A stretch of 45,571 nucleotides of DNA from Paracoccaceae bacterium (GTDB taxonomy: Bacteria > Pseudomonadota > Alphaproteobacteria > Rhodobacterales > Rhodobacteraceae), in the NCBI GenBank assembly GCA_947476475.1, contig CANJQT010000016.1, forward strand, positions 1 to 45,571, given 5' to 3'. The position numbers were made by a program, and so were the translations under genes. Position 1 is the stretch's first letter, and each line of letters starts with the position of its first letter. The notes under the pieces are model-generated. The model did no database searches. It was given only the letters and a program-made list of their open reading frames with translations, and was not told the DNA's origin. Below, piece by piece: positions 16,709-25,094 of the stretch.

Positions 16709-18202
16709 TCAGGCGGCGGTGTCAATGCAGAGGTATTTCAGCTCGGTGAAGGCTTCCATGCCGTGACGCGAGCCCTCGCGGCCGAGGCCGGACTGTTTCC
16801 AGCCGCCGAAGGGGATGGGGCCGCCGGTGATCTTCACCCGGTTCACGGCGACCATGCCGAACTCAAGCGCGCGCGACAGCCGCAGCGCACGGGCACAGTC
16901 GCGGGTGACGACATAGGCGGCGAGACCATATTCGGTGTCGTTGGCGCGTGCGATCACCTCGGCCTCGCTGTCGAAGGGCAGAAGCGAGGCGACTGGGCCA
17001 AAGGTTTCCTCGCGGTGGATCAGCGCATCATCTGGCGCGCCCTCGATCAGGGTGGGTCGGTAGGCAAGGGCCAGATCGGGGTCTACCCCGCCGCCGGTAA
17101 CGATCCGGCCACCGCGCGCCACCGCGTCTTTGACTTGTTCCGCCACCTTTTCCAGTGCGCGGGCATGGATCAGGGGGGCAATGTCGGTGGCCGGCTCCAG
17201 CCCCGGGCCGACCTTCAGCGCGGCGATGCGCCCGGCCAGCCTGGCCGCAAAGGCGGGCAGGATCGCACGTTCGACATAGATGCGATTGGCGGCAAGGCAG
17301 TCCTGGCCGGACGTGGCGAACTTTGCATCCATCGCAATCTTCACCGCTCGATCGAGGTCTGCGTCGGCAAAGACGATCAGGGGCGCGTGGCCGCCAAGCT
17401 CCATCATCAGGCGCTTCATCGTCGGCGCGCATTGCGCGGCGATCAGGCGACCGATCCCGGTCGAGCCGGTGAAGGACATCGCGCGAAGCCGGGGATCGGT
17501 GCACATGGCGCCGACGATAGTCGCCGCGTCGCCGGGCACCACGTTCATGACCCCCGCCGGCAGGCCCGCGCGCTCGGCCAGTTCGGCCAGCGCCAGCGCC
17601 GACAGCGGCGTTTCGGCCGAAGGATGCACAACACAGGTGCAGCCCGCCGCCAGCGCCGCCGCTACCTTGCGGGTGATCATCGCGGACGGGAAGTTCCAGG
17701 GTGTCACCACGCCGACCGGCCCCAGCGGCTCGCGGCGGACGATCATCTCGACATCGCGCAAATGCGGGGTGACGCTCTCGGCGTTCACGCGCAGCGCCTC
17801 GCCCGCGTACCAGTCAAGGAACTCGGCCGCATAGGCGATCTCGCCGCGCGATTCGGCGAGCGGCTTGCCCTGTTCCAGTGTCATGATCAGGGCCAGATCC
17901 TCGGTCGCGGCCAGCATCAGTTCGCCCCACTTGCGCAAGACGCGGGCGCGCTCCTGCGGCAGCCGGTCCCTCCAGGCTGGGAAGGCGGCAGTTGCCGCGG
18001 CGATGGCGACATCGGTCTCGGCCAGGCCAAGCGATGCCACACGCGCCACAGTCGCGCCGCTCGCCGGATCTGTCACGGCGAAGTCGGCGGCATCGGGGGA
18101 AGCGGTCCAGAGCCCACCGACATGGCCGAGCGTGCGCAGAAGCGTGCGGTCAGACAGGCGCGACAATGCGGCATGGGTGGAGAGCGGGGCGCAGGTGTTC
18201 AT
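16709..18202 (-). CDS. doeC: aldehyde dehydrogenase of ectoine catabolism (aspartate semialdehyde dehydrogenase)
   Basis: A 497-residue NAD(P)-dependent dehydrogenase of the GabD/succinate semialdehyde family (ssd in roseobacters). Start at ATG 18200-18202 with AGGAG upstream. Catalytic Glu268 (MMELGGHAP) and Cys302 (ATSGQDCLAANR) are present, as are the cofactor motifs TPWNFP (168) and FTGSTGIG (244). The Cys motif reads GQDC rather than the usual GQTC/GQVC. In ectoine breakdown it would oxidise aspartate semialdehyde to aspartate. From sequence alone it could be called succinate semialdehyde dehydrogenase; the cluster decides. Confidence 0.85.
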   Translation of the reverse strand: MNTCAPLSTHAALSRLSDRTLLRTLGHVGGLWTASPDAADFAVTDPASGATVARVASLGLAETDVAIAAATAAFPAWRDRLPQERARVLRKWGELMLAATEDLALIMTLEQGKPLAESRGEIAYAAEFLDWYAGEALRVNAESVTPHLRDVEMIVRREPLGPVGVVTPWNFPSAMITRKVAAALAAGCTCVVHPSAETPLSALALAELAERAGLPAGVMNVVPGDAATIVGAMCTDPRLRAMSFTGSTGIGRLIAAQCAPTMKRLMMELGGHAPLIVFADADLDRAVKIAMDAKFATSGQDCLAANRIYVERAILPAFAARLAGRIAALKVGPGLEPATDIAPLIHARALEKVAEQVKDAVARGGRIVTGGGVDPDLALAYRPTLIEGAPDDALIHREETFGPVASLLPFDSEAEVIARANDTEYGLAAYVVTRDCARALRLSRALEFGMVAVNRVKITGGPIPFGGWKQSGLGREGSRHGMEAFTELKYLCIDTAA

Positions 18203-18311
18203 CGGGCGGGCTCCTGAATGGCTTGCCCCCAAGACTGCCGCAGCCCGTGCAGAGAAGGGGACCAAACTGACCCGTCGCCTTGGCCTGAATCACTTGTGAA
18301 ATGCGGGCGGC

Positions 18312-18328
18312 ATAGAGAGAGTCTCTAT
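18312..18328 (-). repeat. short hairpin at the end of asnC
   Basis: ATAGAGA, GAG, TCTCTAT form a perfect seven-pair hairpin that includes the asnC stop codon (CTA at 18325-18327 on the plus strand). It lies in the 122-base gap between asnC and ssd and could tune how much transcript passes from the regulator into the enzyme genes. Function inferred. Confidence 0.4.
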
Positions 18329-18801
18329 TCGCCCCCGAAGAGCGCGATGGGCAGCGCCCCGTCTTCCTTCACCACCTTGGTAACGATATAGGTGAAATAG
18401 CGATCAATCCCGATTTCCTGTGCCAGCATCCGGTCGACCATACGCTGATAGGCGTCGATGTCCTTTGCCACCACCTTCAGGAAATAGTCCACTCCGCCAC
18501 CCACCGACCAGCAGGCGACGATCTCCTCCATTCCTGCCACGGCACGCTCGAACCTCTCGAAATCAGCCTGGCGGTGATTGGCGAGCGTCACCTCCACCAG
18601 CACGGTGGCGAAGGGGGCGATGCGCCGTGGCGCAAGCCGCGCGTGCCAACCTGCGATGACCCCCGCCTGCTCCAGCCTGCGAAGTCGCAGCCAGCAAGGC
18701 GTGGGCGACAGGCCGACCACTTCGGCCAGCTTCAGCTTTGTGATGCGTCCGTCCCGCTGCACGGCATCAAGGATACGCAGGTCGATCACGTCCAGTTTCA
18801 T
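18325..18801 (-). CDS. asnC: Lrp/AsnC-family regulator of the ectoine locus
   Basis: A 158-residue regulator. Residues 1-60 are the AsnC winged helix (LDVIDLRILDAVQRDGRITKLKLAEVVGLSPTPCWLRLRRLEQAGVI). Residues 65-145 form the RAM ligand-binding domain (PFATVLVEVTLANHR, ACWSVGGGVDYFLKVVAKDIDAYQ). Orthologues (asnC, doeX) are found in ectoine catabolic clusters, where they are thought to activate the degradation genes. It is divergent from enuR with a very short gap, and followed on the same strand by ssd and atf. Confidence 0.85.
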   Translation of the reverse strand: MKLDVIDLRILDAVQRDGRITKLKLAEVVGLSPTPCWLRLRRLEQAGVIAGWHARLAPRRIAPFATVLVEVTLANHRQADFERFERAVAGMEEIVACWSVGGGVDYFLKVVAKDIDAYQRMVDRMLAQEIGIDRYFTYIVTKVVKEDGALPIALFGGE

Positions 18802-18821
18802 CGGGGCCTCGCAACTCTCTG

Positions 18822-18870
18822 TTTGCAGATTGATATGAAATTGTCCAGATTGGCAATCATGACAATCTGG
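18822..18870. promoter_or_regulatory. divergent asnC-enuR control region with inverted repeat over the enuR start
   Basis: CCAGATTG (18845-18852) and CAATCTGG (18863-18870) form a perfect inverted repeat with ten bases between; the enuR start codon ATG 18859-18861 lies in the spacer. The right arm is partly fixed by the coding of MTIW, but the left arm is outside the gene, so the symmetry is not explained by coding alone. Just upstream, 18822-18846 carries TTTG..AG..GATA..AATTGTCC, which recurs before ehuA at 20307-20328. Both are candidate binding sites for EnuR or AsnC. Confidence 0.55.
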
Positions 18871-20244
18871 ATGCCAAATTCCGCAGATCTTTCACGACCG
18901 GCCTATCTGTCACTGGCCGAGCAGTTCGTCCGCGCCATCGAGGATGGCACCCTGCCGATCGGAAGCCGCCTTTTGCCGCACCGAAAGCTCGCCGATGCGC
19001 TGGGGCTTTCGGTCCAGACCGTCAGCCGCGCCTATGATGAGTTGATCCGCCGCGGCCTGGTCGCGGGCGAGGTCGGACGCGGCTCTTTCGTGCTGGGTTC
19101 GGGCGCCGAGGCGCGACAGCCCTACCTGCCGGAACGTCCGGGCAAGGTGATCGACCTGTCGATCCTGAAGCCCGTGGTCGAGGCGATGCATCTGGAACGG
19201 ATGCGCGCGGGGTTTGCCTGGCTTGCCGAGAATCTCACCGCGCCTTCGGCCTTGTCCTTCCGGCCGAACATGGTGATGCCGCATCACCGTGCCGTGGCGA
19301 CCGACTGGCTGCTGCGGCAGGGCATTCCGGTCGAAGCACCGGGCATTGTCCTGACGAATGGCGCCACGCCCGCCATTACGGCCGCCGTGATGAGCGTCGC
19401 TCCGCCCGGGGCGGGTGTGGCCGCCGAAGCCCTGACCCATCATCTGCTGATGCCGCTTTGCACCTATCTGGGCCTGCATCTCGAAGGCGTGGCGATGGAC
19501 GAATTCGGCATGCTGCCCGCCGGACTGCACGAGGTGGCGCGCAAGGGGACAATCCGCGCCGTCTATCTGCAACCCAATGTTGTCAATCCTCTGGCCATGG
19601 TGATGCCCGCCGACCGCCGCTCGGAACTGGTCGAGGTCGCGCGCCTGCACGACCTCGCCATCATCGAGAATGACATCCTGAACGTGATGATCCCCGACAG
19701 GCCCCCGGCTTTCGCCGCACTTGCCCCGGAACGCACGCTCCATATCGCGGGCTTTACCAAGATCACCGTTCCAGGGTTGCGCATGGCATATCTTCATGCG
19801 CCGCCGCGCTATGCCACAGCCATGGCTAACCGCCATCTGACCGCCAACTGGATGGCTACGCCACCGATGGCTGACCTGCTGTCACACTGGGTAGAGGACG
19901 GAACCGTGGCGGATCTGGCGGCCTGGCAGGCCCGGGCCATGTCCGAACGCCATGCACTTGCATTCGAAGTCCTCGGGTCGGCAATGCCCGTCTGCCACGA
20001 CAACAGCCTGCACCTCTGGTTGCCGCTGCCCGAAGACTGGACCGAGGAGAACTTCGTCACGCAGGCTCGGCATCGCGGCGTGGCCGTGGCGGCGGGCAAT
20101 GCGTTCCGCGCCTCGGAGCGATGGCGTCGCGATGCGATTCGCATTTCGCTGGGATCGACCCGCGCCGAGGAGCTGCGCAGCGGGCTCTCCATCGTTGCGG
20201 CGATGCTTTCCGATGTTCCCGAAGTGCTGCTGCCGACCATTTGA
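18859..20244 (+). CDS. enuR: MocR/GntR-type regulator of ectoine utilisation
   Basis: A 461-residue regulator. Residues 12-80 are a GntR winged helix (GSRLLPHRKLADALGLSVQTVSRAYDELIRRGLV); the rest is a class I aminotransferase-like domain. Lys301 in HIAGFTKITVPGLR is the PLP lysine; Asn-Pro at NVVNPLAMV and Asp near 264 are also kept. Start 18859 is chosen because MTIWMP matches the usual N-terminus of this family; earlier in-frame ATG at 18835 is possible, and neither has a clear ribosome site. In Ruegeria pomeroyi EnuR represses ectoine genes and is released when diaminobutyrate or N-alpha-acetyl-diaminobutyrate reacts with PLP. Same role is inferred here. Confidence 0.88.
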   Translation: MTIWMPNSADLSRPAYLSLAEQFVRAIEDGTLPIGSRLLPHRKLADALGLSVQTVSRAYDELIRRGLVAGEVGRGSFVLGSGAEARQPYLPERPGKVIDLSILKPVVEAMHLERMRAGFAWLAENLTAPSALSFRPNMVMPHHRAVATDWLLRQGIPVEAPGIVLTNGATPAITAAVMSVAPPGAGVAAEALTHHLLMPLCTYLGLHLEGVAMDEFGMLPAGLHEVARKGTIRAVYLQPNVVNPLAMVMPADRRSELVEVARLHDLAIIENDILNVMIPDRPPAFAALAPERTLHIAGFTKITVPGLRMAYLHAPPRYATAMANRHLTANWMATPPMADLLSHWVEDGTVADLAAWQARAMSERHALAFEVLGSAMPVCHDNSLHLWLPLPEDWTEENFVTQARHRGVAVAAGNAFRASERWRRDAIRISLGSTRAEELRSGLSIVAAMLSDVPEVLLPTI

Positions 20245-20297
20245 TTTCCGGGACCGAACCCCGAGCCGGGAAAAATTGTAATGAGATTATTTATCTA

Positions 20298-20328
20298 TTG
20301 ACATGATTTGAAGTCGATACAATTGTCC
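20298..20328 (+). promoter_or_regulatory. candidate promoter/operator of the ehu-eut operon
   Basis: An AT-rich island (20272-20326) in GC-rich DNA holds TTGACA (20298-20303), TACAAT (20318-20323) and the palindrome ACAATTGT (20319-20326). TTGACA and TACAAT are only 14 bases apart, so they may not form one promoter. The segment 20307-20328 repeats the motif found before enuR, which points to a shared regulator. Confidence 0.5.
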
Positions 20329-20356
20329 CCGCAACATGCAGCCCGGGGAGACAGGC

Positions 20357-21142
20357 GTGACGGCACCGATCATCCGCATCGACAGACTGGAAAAGGCCTT
20401 CGGGGCGCTGAAGGTGCTGGACGGCTTGTCCTTCGACGTGATGCCCGGCGAGAAGCTCGCGCTCATCGGCCCGTCCGGGTCCGGCAAGACGACCATCCTG
20501 CGCATCCTGATGACGCTTGAAACCATCACTGGCGGCCATATCGAAGTTTGCGGCGAGCAACTCTACCATATGCGGCGGGGCGACCGGGAACTGCCTGCGG
20601 ACGAGGCGCACCTTCATCACATGCGCAGCCATATCGGCATGGTCTTCCAGCACTTCAATTTGTTTCCGCACAAGTCGGTGCTGGACAACATCACCCTCGC
20701 GCCCGTCCTGACCAAGGGTGAGCCAAAGGCGAAGGCCGAAGCGCGGGCGAAGGAGCTGCTTGAAATGGTGGGGCTGTCCGACAAGGCGCAGGCCATGCCG
20801 AGCCAGCTTTCCGGCGGCCAGAAGCAACGGGTGGCAATCGCCCGCGCGCTCGCGCTCCAGCCGCGCATTATGCTTTTCGACGAGGTGACCAGCGCGCTCG
20901 ACCCCGAGCTTGTCGAAGAGGTTCTTCTGGTCATGAAGCGCCTCGCCGCCGAGACCGACATGACCATGCTTCTGGTCACGCATGAGATGGGTTTCGCCCA
21001 CGAGTTCGCCGACCGCGTCCTTTTCTTCGACAAGGGGCACATCGTCGAACAGGGCCCGCCCGAGCAGATCTTCCGAAATCCGACGCACGAACGAACCCAA
21101 TCCTTCCTGCGCAAGATCATCGCCGCAGGGCATCGCGTCTGA
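20357..21142 (+). CDS. ehuA: ectoine ABC transporter ATP-binding protein
   Basis: A 261-residue ATPase of the polar amino acid importer family. GTG 20357 is chosen as start because GGGGAG lies six bases upstream; ATG 20336 would add seven residues and has no such site. Walker A GPSGSGKT at 38-45, signature LSGGQ at 151-155, Walker B IMLFDE at 171-176 and the switch His in LLVTHEMGF are all intact. A longer insert after the first strands ([22 protein letters not shown]) is typical of EhuA. It powers uptake of ectoine and hydroxyectoine with EhuB, EhuC and EhuD. Confidence 0.88.
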   Translation: MTAPIIRIDRLEKAFGALKVLDGLSFDVMPGEKLALIGPSGSGKTTILRILMTLETITGGHIEVCGEQLYHMRRGDRELPADEAHLHHMRSHIGMVFQHFNLFPHKSVLDNITLAPVLTKGEPKAKAEARAKELLEMVGLSDKAQAMPSQLSGGQKQRVAIARALALQPRIMLFDEVTSALDPELVEEVLLVMKRLAAETDMTMLLVTHEMGFAHEFADRVLFFDKGHIVEQGPPEQIFRNPTHERTQSFLRKIIAAGHRV

Positions 21143-21170
21143 CCACAGCCCCAACAGAAAGAGGACCATC

Positions 21171-21989
21171 ATGAGAAAGACCCTTCTGACCCTTGCCTTG
21201 CTCGCGGCGCCCGCCACTGTCCTGGCAGAAACCCTTGACGACCTGAAAGCCCAGGGCTTCGTCCGCATCGCCATCGCGAACGAACCGCCGTTCACTGCGG
21301 TTGCCGCTGACGGAAAGGTTTCCGGTGCGGCCCCGGATGTTGCCCGCGAGATTTTCAAGCGCCTTGGTGTGCCCGAAGTTGTCGCTTCCATCTCTGAATA
21401 TGGGGCGATGATTCCCGGCCTTCAGGCAGGGCGGCACGATGCCATCACCGCCGGGCTGTTCATGAAGCCCGAGCGTTGCGAGGCCGTTGCCTATTCCGAG
21501 CCGGTCCTGTGTGACGCCGAAGCTTTCCTCGTGCCCAAGGGCAATCCCAAGGGGTTCAAGTCCTATGCCGATATTGCTGCCGATCCGACGGCGACCATCG
21601 GGGCTCCGGGCGGCGGAACCGAGGAAAAGCTTGCGCTCGAAGCCGGCGTGCCGCGTGACCGCGTGATCGTCGTTCCGGATGGCCAGTCCGGCCTGAAAAT
21701 GGTGCAGGATGGCCGGATCGACGTCTATTCGCTGCCGGTCCTGTCGATCTCCGACCTGTTGACCAAGGCGAACGATCCCAACCTCGAGAAGATCTCTCCC
21801 GTCGAGGGCGCCCCGGTCTACTGCGACGGCGCGGCGTTCCGCAAGGAAGACACGGCGCTGCGCGATGCCTTCGACGCCGAACTGGCCAAGATGAAGGAAT
21901 CCGGCGAATTCGCCGCCATCATCGAACCCTATGGCTTCTCGGCGGCCGCTGCAATGTCGACCAGCCGCGCCAAGCTCTGCGGCGAGTGA
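21171..21989 (+). CDS. ehuB: ectoine/hydroxyectoine-binding periplasmic protein
   Basis: A 272-residue binding protein with a Sec signal peptide (MRKTLLTLALLAAPATVLA, cleavage before ETLDD). Start ATG 21171 follows GAGG. The mature part is a family 3 amino acid-type binding protein: VRIAIANEPPFTAV, ISEYGAMIPGLQAGRHDAITAGLFMKPERCEAVAYSEP and GAPGGGTEEKLALE match EhuB. It captures ectoines in the periplasm. It lies between the ATPase and permease genes, and a strong hairpin follows it. Confidence 0.9.
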   Translation: MRKTLLTLALLAAPATVLAETLDDLKAQGFVRIAIANEPPFTAVAADGKVSGAAPDVAREIFKRLGVPEVVASISEYGAMIPGLQAGRHDAITAGLFMKPERCEAVAYSEPVLCDAEAFLVPKGNPKGFKSYADIAADPTATIGAPGGGTEEKLALEAGVPRDRVIVVPDGQSGLKMVQDGRIDVYSLPVLSISDLLTKANDPNLEKISPVEGAPVYCDGAAFRKEDTALRDAFDAELAKMKESGEFAAIIEPYGFSAAAAMSTSRAKLCGE

Positions 21990-21996
21990 TCTTCTG

Positions 21997-22026
21997 CCGG
22001 ATGGCGCCGCCAGTGGCGCCATCCGG
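21997..22026 (+). terminator. strong intercistronic hairpin after ehuB
   Basis: CCGGATGGCGCC (21997-22008) and GGCGCCATCCGG (22015-22026) form a perfect twelve-pair stem with a six-base loop, seven bases after the ehuB stop and before ehuC. There is no T tract. Such hairpins often protect or partly terminate mRNA so that the binding protein is made in excess over the permeases. Confidence 0.65.
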
Positions 22027-22053
22027 TCAACCTTGCGATGAAGGCTCCCCTAC

Positions 22054-22710
22054 ATGCCCGAATGGTCCGGATATCTGACCCTGATCCTTCAGGGGGCGCT
22101 GGTGACCGCCCAGTTGACGCTGTTCGGTTCCGTCCTGGCGCTGCTGGCGGCTTTCACCGCCGGGCTTGGCCGGATCGCACCCTGGTGGCCGCTGCGCTGG
22201 CTTGCCACGCTTTACATCGAATTCTTCCGCGGCACGTCAATCTATGTCCAGCTGTTCTGGGCCTATTTCGTGCTGCCGTTCATGGGCATCAGCCTGTCGC
22301 CGCTGGCGGCTGGCGTGCTGGCGCTTGGCTTGAACGTGGGCGCCTACGCCGCCGAGGTAGTGCGCGGCGCGATCCTTTCGGTGCCGAAAGACCAGTATGA
22401 GGCGACGGTCGCGTTGAACCTGACCAAGGTCCAGCGGATGCGCCATGTGATCCTGCCGCAGGCGCTGCCCCTGATGCTGCCCACCTTCGGCAACAACGCG
22501 ATCGAGCTGTTGAAGGCCACGGCGGTTGTCTCGCTGATCTCGCTGACGGACATGACCTTTCAGGCCCAGATCGTGCGGGCCCAGACCGGCAGCACGCTGG
22601 TGCCCTTTGCCATGATCCTGCTGCTGTATTTTGCCATGGCGCTCGTCATTTCGACCCTGGTGCGGAAGCTGGAGCGCCGGATGACGCGCGGCCTTGAGGG
22701 GGTGCGCTAG
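22054..22710 (+). CDS. ehuC: ectoine ABC transporter permease
   Basis: A 218-residue inner-membrane permease with about five membrane segments (starting YLTLILQGALVTAQLTLFGSVLALLAAF). The HisM-type motif FFRGTSIYVQLFW near residue 55 and the coupling loop DQYEATVALNLTKVQRMRHVILPQALP near 112-138 identify an amino acid-type ABC permease. Gene order places it as EhuC. ehuD begins one base after its stop. Confidence 0.88.
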   Translation: MPEWSGYLTLILQGALVTAQLTLFGSVLALLAAFTAGLGRIAPWWPLRWLATLYIEFFRGTSIYVQLFWAYFVLPFMGISLSPLAAGVLALGLNVGAYAAEVVRGAILSVPKDQYEATVALNLTKVQRMRHVILPQALPLMLPTFGNNAIELLKATAVVSLISLTDMTFQAQIVRAQTGSTLVPFAMILLLYFAMALVISTLVRKLERRMTRGLEGVR

Positions 22711-22711
22711 G

Positions 22712-23371
22712 ATGCAGTGGAACTGGGCCTTCGTCGCCGAAATCACGCCGACCCTGCTTCAGGGCTTGAAGCTTACGCTGCTCATCACGCTCCTGTCGGC
22801 CATCGTCGCGGCGGTGCTGGGCTTGGTCTTCGCCATCGCGCGGCGGTCGCCGAACCGCCTTGTCGCGCGCCCGGTGTCGTTCTTGGTCGAATTCATTCGC
22901 GGCACGCCGCTGCTGGTGCAGCTCTACTTCATCTTCTACGTCCTGCCCGATATCGGCATCCTGCTGCCGCCGCTGGTGGCGGGCGTAATCGGCATGGGGC
23001 TGCACTATGCCACCTACACCGCCGAGGTCTATCGCGCGGGGATCGAGAACGTGCCACGCGGCCAGTGGGAGGCCGCGCGCGCCACCAACCTGACCACGCG
23101 GCAGACCTGGGTGCATGTGATCGTCCCGCAGGCGGTGCCGCCGATGATCCCGGCGCTGGCGAACTATCTGATCGCGATGTTCAAGGAAACGCCGCTTTTG
23201 TCGGCCATCACCGTGCTGGAACTGATGAACCAGGCAAAGTCGGTCGCCAATTCAAGCTATCGCTATATCGAGCCGATGACGATGGTCGGCGTCTTCTTCC
23301 TTGGCATGAGCCTGGTTTCCGTGGTGATCCTGCGGTGGCTGGAACACCGCTACGGAAGGCTTGGCAAATGA
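22712..23371 (+). CDS. ehuD: ectoine ABC transporter permease
   Basis: A 219-residue permease partner of EhuC. Start ATG 22712 directly follows the ehuC stop. Motifs FIRGTPLLVQLYFIFYVLP (about 56-74) and the coupling loop GQWEAARATNLTTRQTWVHVIVPQAVP (about 112-138) are typical of the HisMQ family, with about five membrane spans. Its stop overlaps the eutA start (ATGA), tying uptake to catabolism in one transcript. Confidence 0.88.
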   Translation: MQWNWAFVAEITPTLLQGLKLTLLITLLSAIVAAVLGLVFAIARRSPNRLVARPVSFLVEFIRGTPLLVQLYFIFYVLPDIGILLPPLVAGVIGMGLHYATYTAEVYRAGIENVPRGQWEAARATNLTTRQTWVHVIVPQAVPPMIPALANYLIAMFKETPLLSAITVLELMNQAKSVANSSYRYIEPMTMVGVFFLGMSLVSVVILRWLEHRYGRLGK

Positions 23372-24132
23372 CCGACATCCTGATTTCCCCGCGCAAGCCG
23401 CGCCTCGACCCCCGCCCCGTCGCCCATCGCGTCGGCCTTGTGGCGCTGTCGACCGATCACACGACCGAGGTGGATTTCGCCCGCATCCTTGGTCCCACCG
23501 GGATCGGCGTCTATGTGAACCGCATTCCCTTCGCCAATCCGGTGACGCCCGAGACCCTGCGGGCGATGGAGGGCGATCTGGCCGAAGGGGCCGCCCTCAT
23601 CCTGCCGGGCGAGGTGCTGGACGCCATCGTCTACGGCTGCACCTCGGCCTCGGTCTGCATCGGCGATGCCGCGGTGCGGGCGCAGGTGGCCAGGGGCAAG
23701 CCCGGCTGCCCGGTGGTGACGCCGGTGTCCGGCGCCCTGAACGGGCTGCGGACGATGGGCGCGCGGCGGATCTCGGTGCTGACCCCCTATACGGTCGAGA
23801 CCTCGCGCCCGATGGCGGCGATGTTCGAGGCCGAGGGCCTCGCCATCGACCGCTTCACCTGCCTGAACCTGACTGACGACCGGGATATGGCCCGGATCGC
23901 GCTAGATGATCTGGTGGAGTTGGCCGCCGAAGCTGCCGATCCGGCTTCGGATGCACTGTTCATCTCCTGCACGGCAGTGCGCGCCGCCGGAGTGATCGAC
24001 CGAATCGAAGCTGCGGCGGGCATTCCGGCACTGTCGTCCAACTATGCCGCCGCCTGGAACGTCGCGCGGCTTTGCGGGGTGACAGGCGCACTTGCTCCGG
24101 GGCATCTCATGACGCTGGGTCTGCCCTCATGA
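23368..24132 (+). CDS. eutA: EutA, Asp/Glu racemase-like protein of hydroxyectoine use
   Basis: A 254-residue protein of the Asp/Glu racemase and maleate cis-trans isomerase superfamily. Two catalytic-type cysteines are visible: Cys91 (IVYGCTSASVCIG) and Cys201 (LFISCTAVRAAGVID). Start ATG 23368 overlaps the ehuD stop. In Rhodobacterales and Sinorhizobium the eutABC genes go with ectoine breakdown and are thought to handle the 5-hydroxy derivative, converting it into an intermediate of the ectoine path. The exact step of EutA is not established. Confidence 0.85.
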   Translation: MTDILISPRKPRLDPRPVAHRVGLVALSTDHTTEVDFARILGPTGIGVYVNRIPFANPVTPETLRAMEGDLAEGAALILPGEVLDAIVYGCTSASVCIGDAAVRAQVARGKPGCPVVTPVSGALNGLRTMGARRISVLTPYTVETSRPMAAMFEAEGLAIDRFTCLNLTDDRDMARIALDDLVELAAEAADPASDALFISCTAVRAAGVIDRIEAAAGIPALSSNYAAAWNVARLCGVTGALAPGHLMTLGLPS

Positions 24133-25094
24133 GCAAGCCTCTGCCAGTCACGCTTGGTGACATTCGCGAGGCCGAGGCGCGCATCTGCGGCCGGGTGCGG
24201 CGAACGCCGCTACAGGCAGATCCGCGTCTGAAGGATGTGCTGCTCAAGCAGGAATACCGTCAGGAAACGGGCGCCTTCAAGCTGCGCGGGGCGACAAATG
24301 CGATCCTGTCCTTGCCGCCCGACCAGCTTGCGCGCGGGGTTGTCACGGCTTCGACCGGCAATCATGGCCGCGCACTTGCCCATGCGGCGCGCGCGGCGGG
24401 GGTGCGGGCGGTGGTCTGCATGTCGCATCTGGTGCCCGCCAACAAGGTGCAGGCGGTGCGCGACCTTGGCGCCGAAGTCTGCATCTCGGGGCAAAGCCAG
24501 GACGAGGCGATGGCCGAGGTTCAGCGCGCAGTGGCCGAGGAGGCGCTGACCGAAGTGCCGCCCTTCGATCATCCCGCTGTCGTCGCGGGACAAGGAACGC
24601 TTGGCCTTGAATTGCTGGCGGATTGTTCCGCGCCCTCGGCCGTGCTGATCCCGCTTTCGGGTGGGGGGCTTGCCGCCGGCGTTGCCGCGGCCGTCAGGGC
24701 GCTGTCGCCTTCGACCCGCCTGATCGGCGTCTCCATGCAACGCGGCGCGGCAATGGCGGCAAGCCTGGCCGCAGGCCAGCCGGTCGAGGTGATGGAGGAG
24801 CCGACGCTGGCCGACTCGCTCGGTGGCGGCATCGGCCTTCGCAACTGCGTGACCTTCGAAATGTGCCGCGCGTTGCTCGACGATGTGGTGTTGGTCTCGG
24901 AAGACGAGATCGCCGCCGCCATGCGCCACATCCATGCCGTCACCGGTGATGCGGTCGAAGGAGCCGCCGCAGTAGGCATTGCCGCGATCCTTTCGGGCCG
25001 GGTCAGCGTCGGCCCCGCCACCCTTTGCATCCTTTCGGGAGCCAACGTCGCCCCCGACACTTTCGCCCGCATCCTGCAAGGACAGGCCGCATGA
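24129..25094 (+). CDS. eutB: EutB, threonine dehydratase-like PLP enzyme
   Basis: A 321-residue fold-type II PLP enzyme related to threonine/serine dehydratase. The PLP lysine is Lys51 (TGAFKLRGATNA), the phosphate loop is IPLSGGGLAAG near residue 177, and STGNHGRALA near 78 contacts PLP. It overlaps eutA and eutC by four bases each (ATGA). In the eut cluster it is proposed to act on the hydroxylated diaminobutyrate derived from 5-hydroxyectoine. A generic threonine dehydratase role is less likely because of the tight operon. Confidence 0.85.
   Translation: MSKPLPVTLGDIREAEARICGRVRRTPLQADPRLKDVLLKQEYRQETGAFKLRGATNAILSLPPDQLARGVVTASTGNHGRALAHAARAAGVRAVVCMSHLVPANKVQAVRDLGAEVCISGQSQDEAMAEVQRAVAEEALTEVPPFDHPAVVAGQGTLGLELLADCSAPSAVLIPLSGGGLAAGVAAAVRALSPSTRLIGVSMQRGAAMAASLAAGQPVEVMEEPTLADSLGGGIGLRNCVTFEMCRALLDDVVLVSEDEIAAAMRHIHAVTGDAVEGAAAVGIAAILSGRVSVGPATLCILSGANVAPDTFARILQGQAA

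Noticed and set aside
16673-18217. Plus-strand open frame of 514 codons opposite the aldehyde dehydrogenase gene
   Set aside because: Antisense shadow of a gene with intact catalytic residues; the product has no recognisable domain.
20298-20323. TTGACA and TACAAT as one sigma-70 promoter of the ehu operon
   Set aside because: Spacing is 14 bases, shorter than the usual 16-18; noted only as a candidate region.
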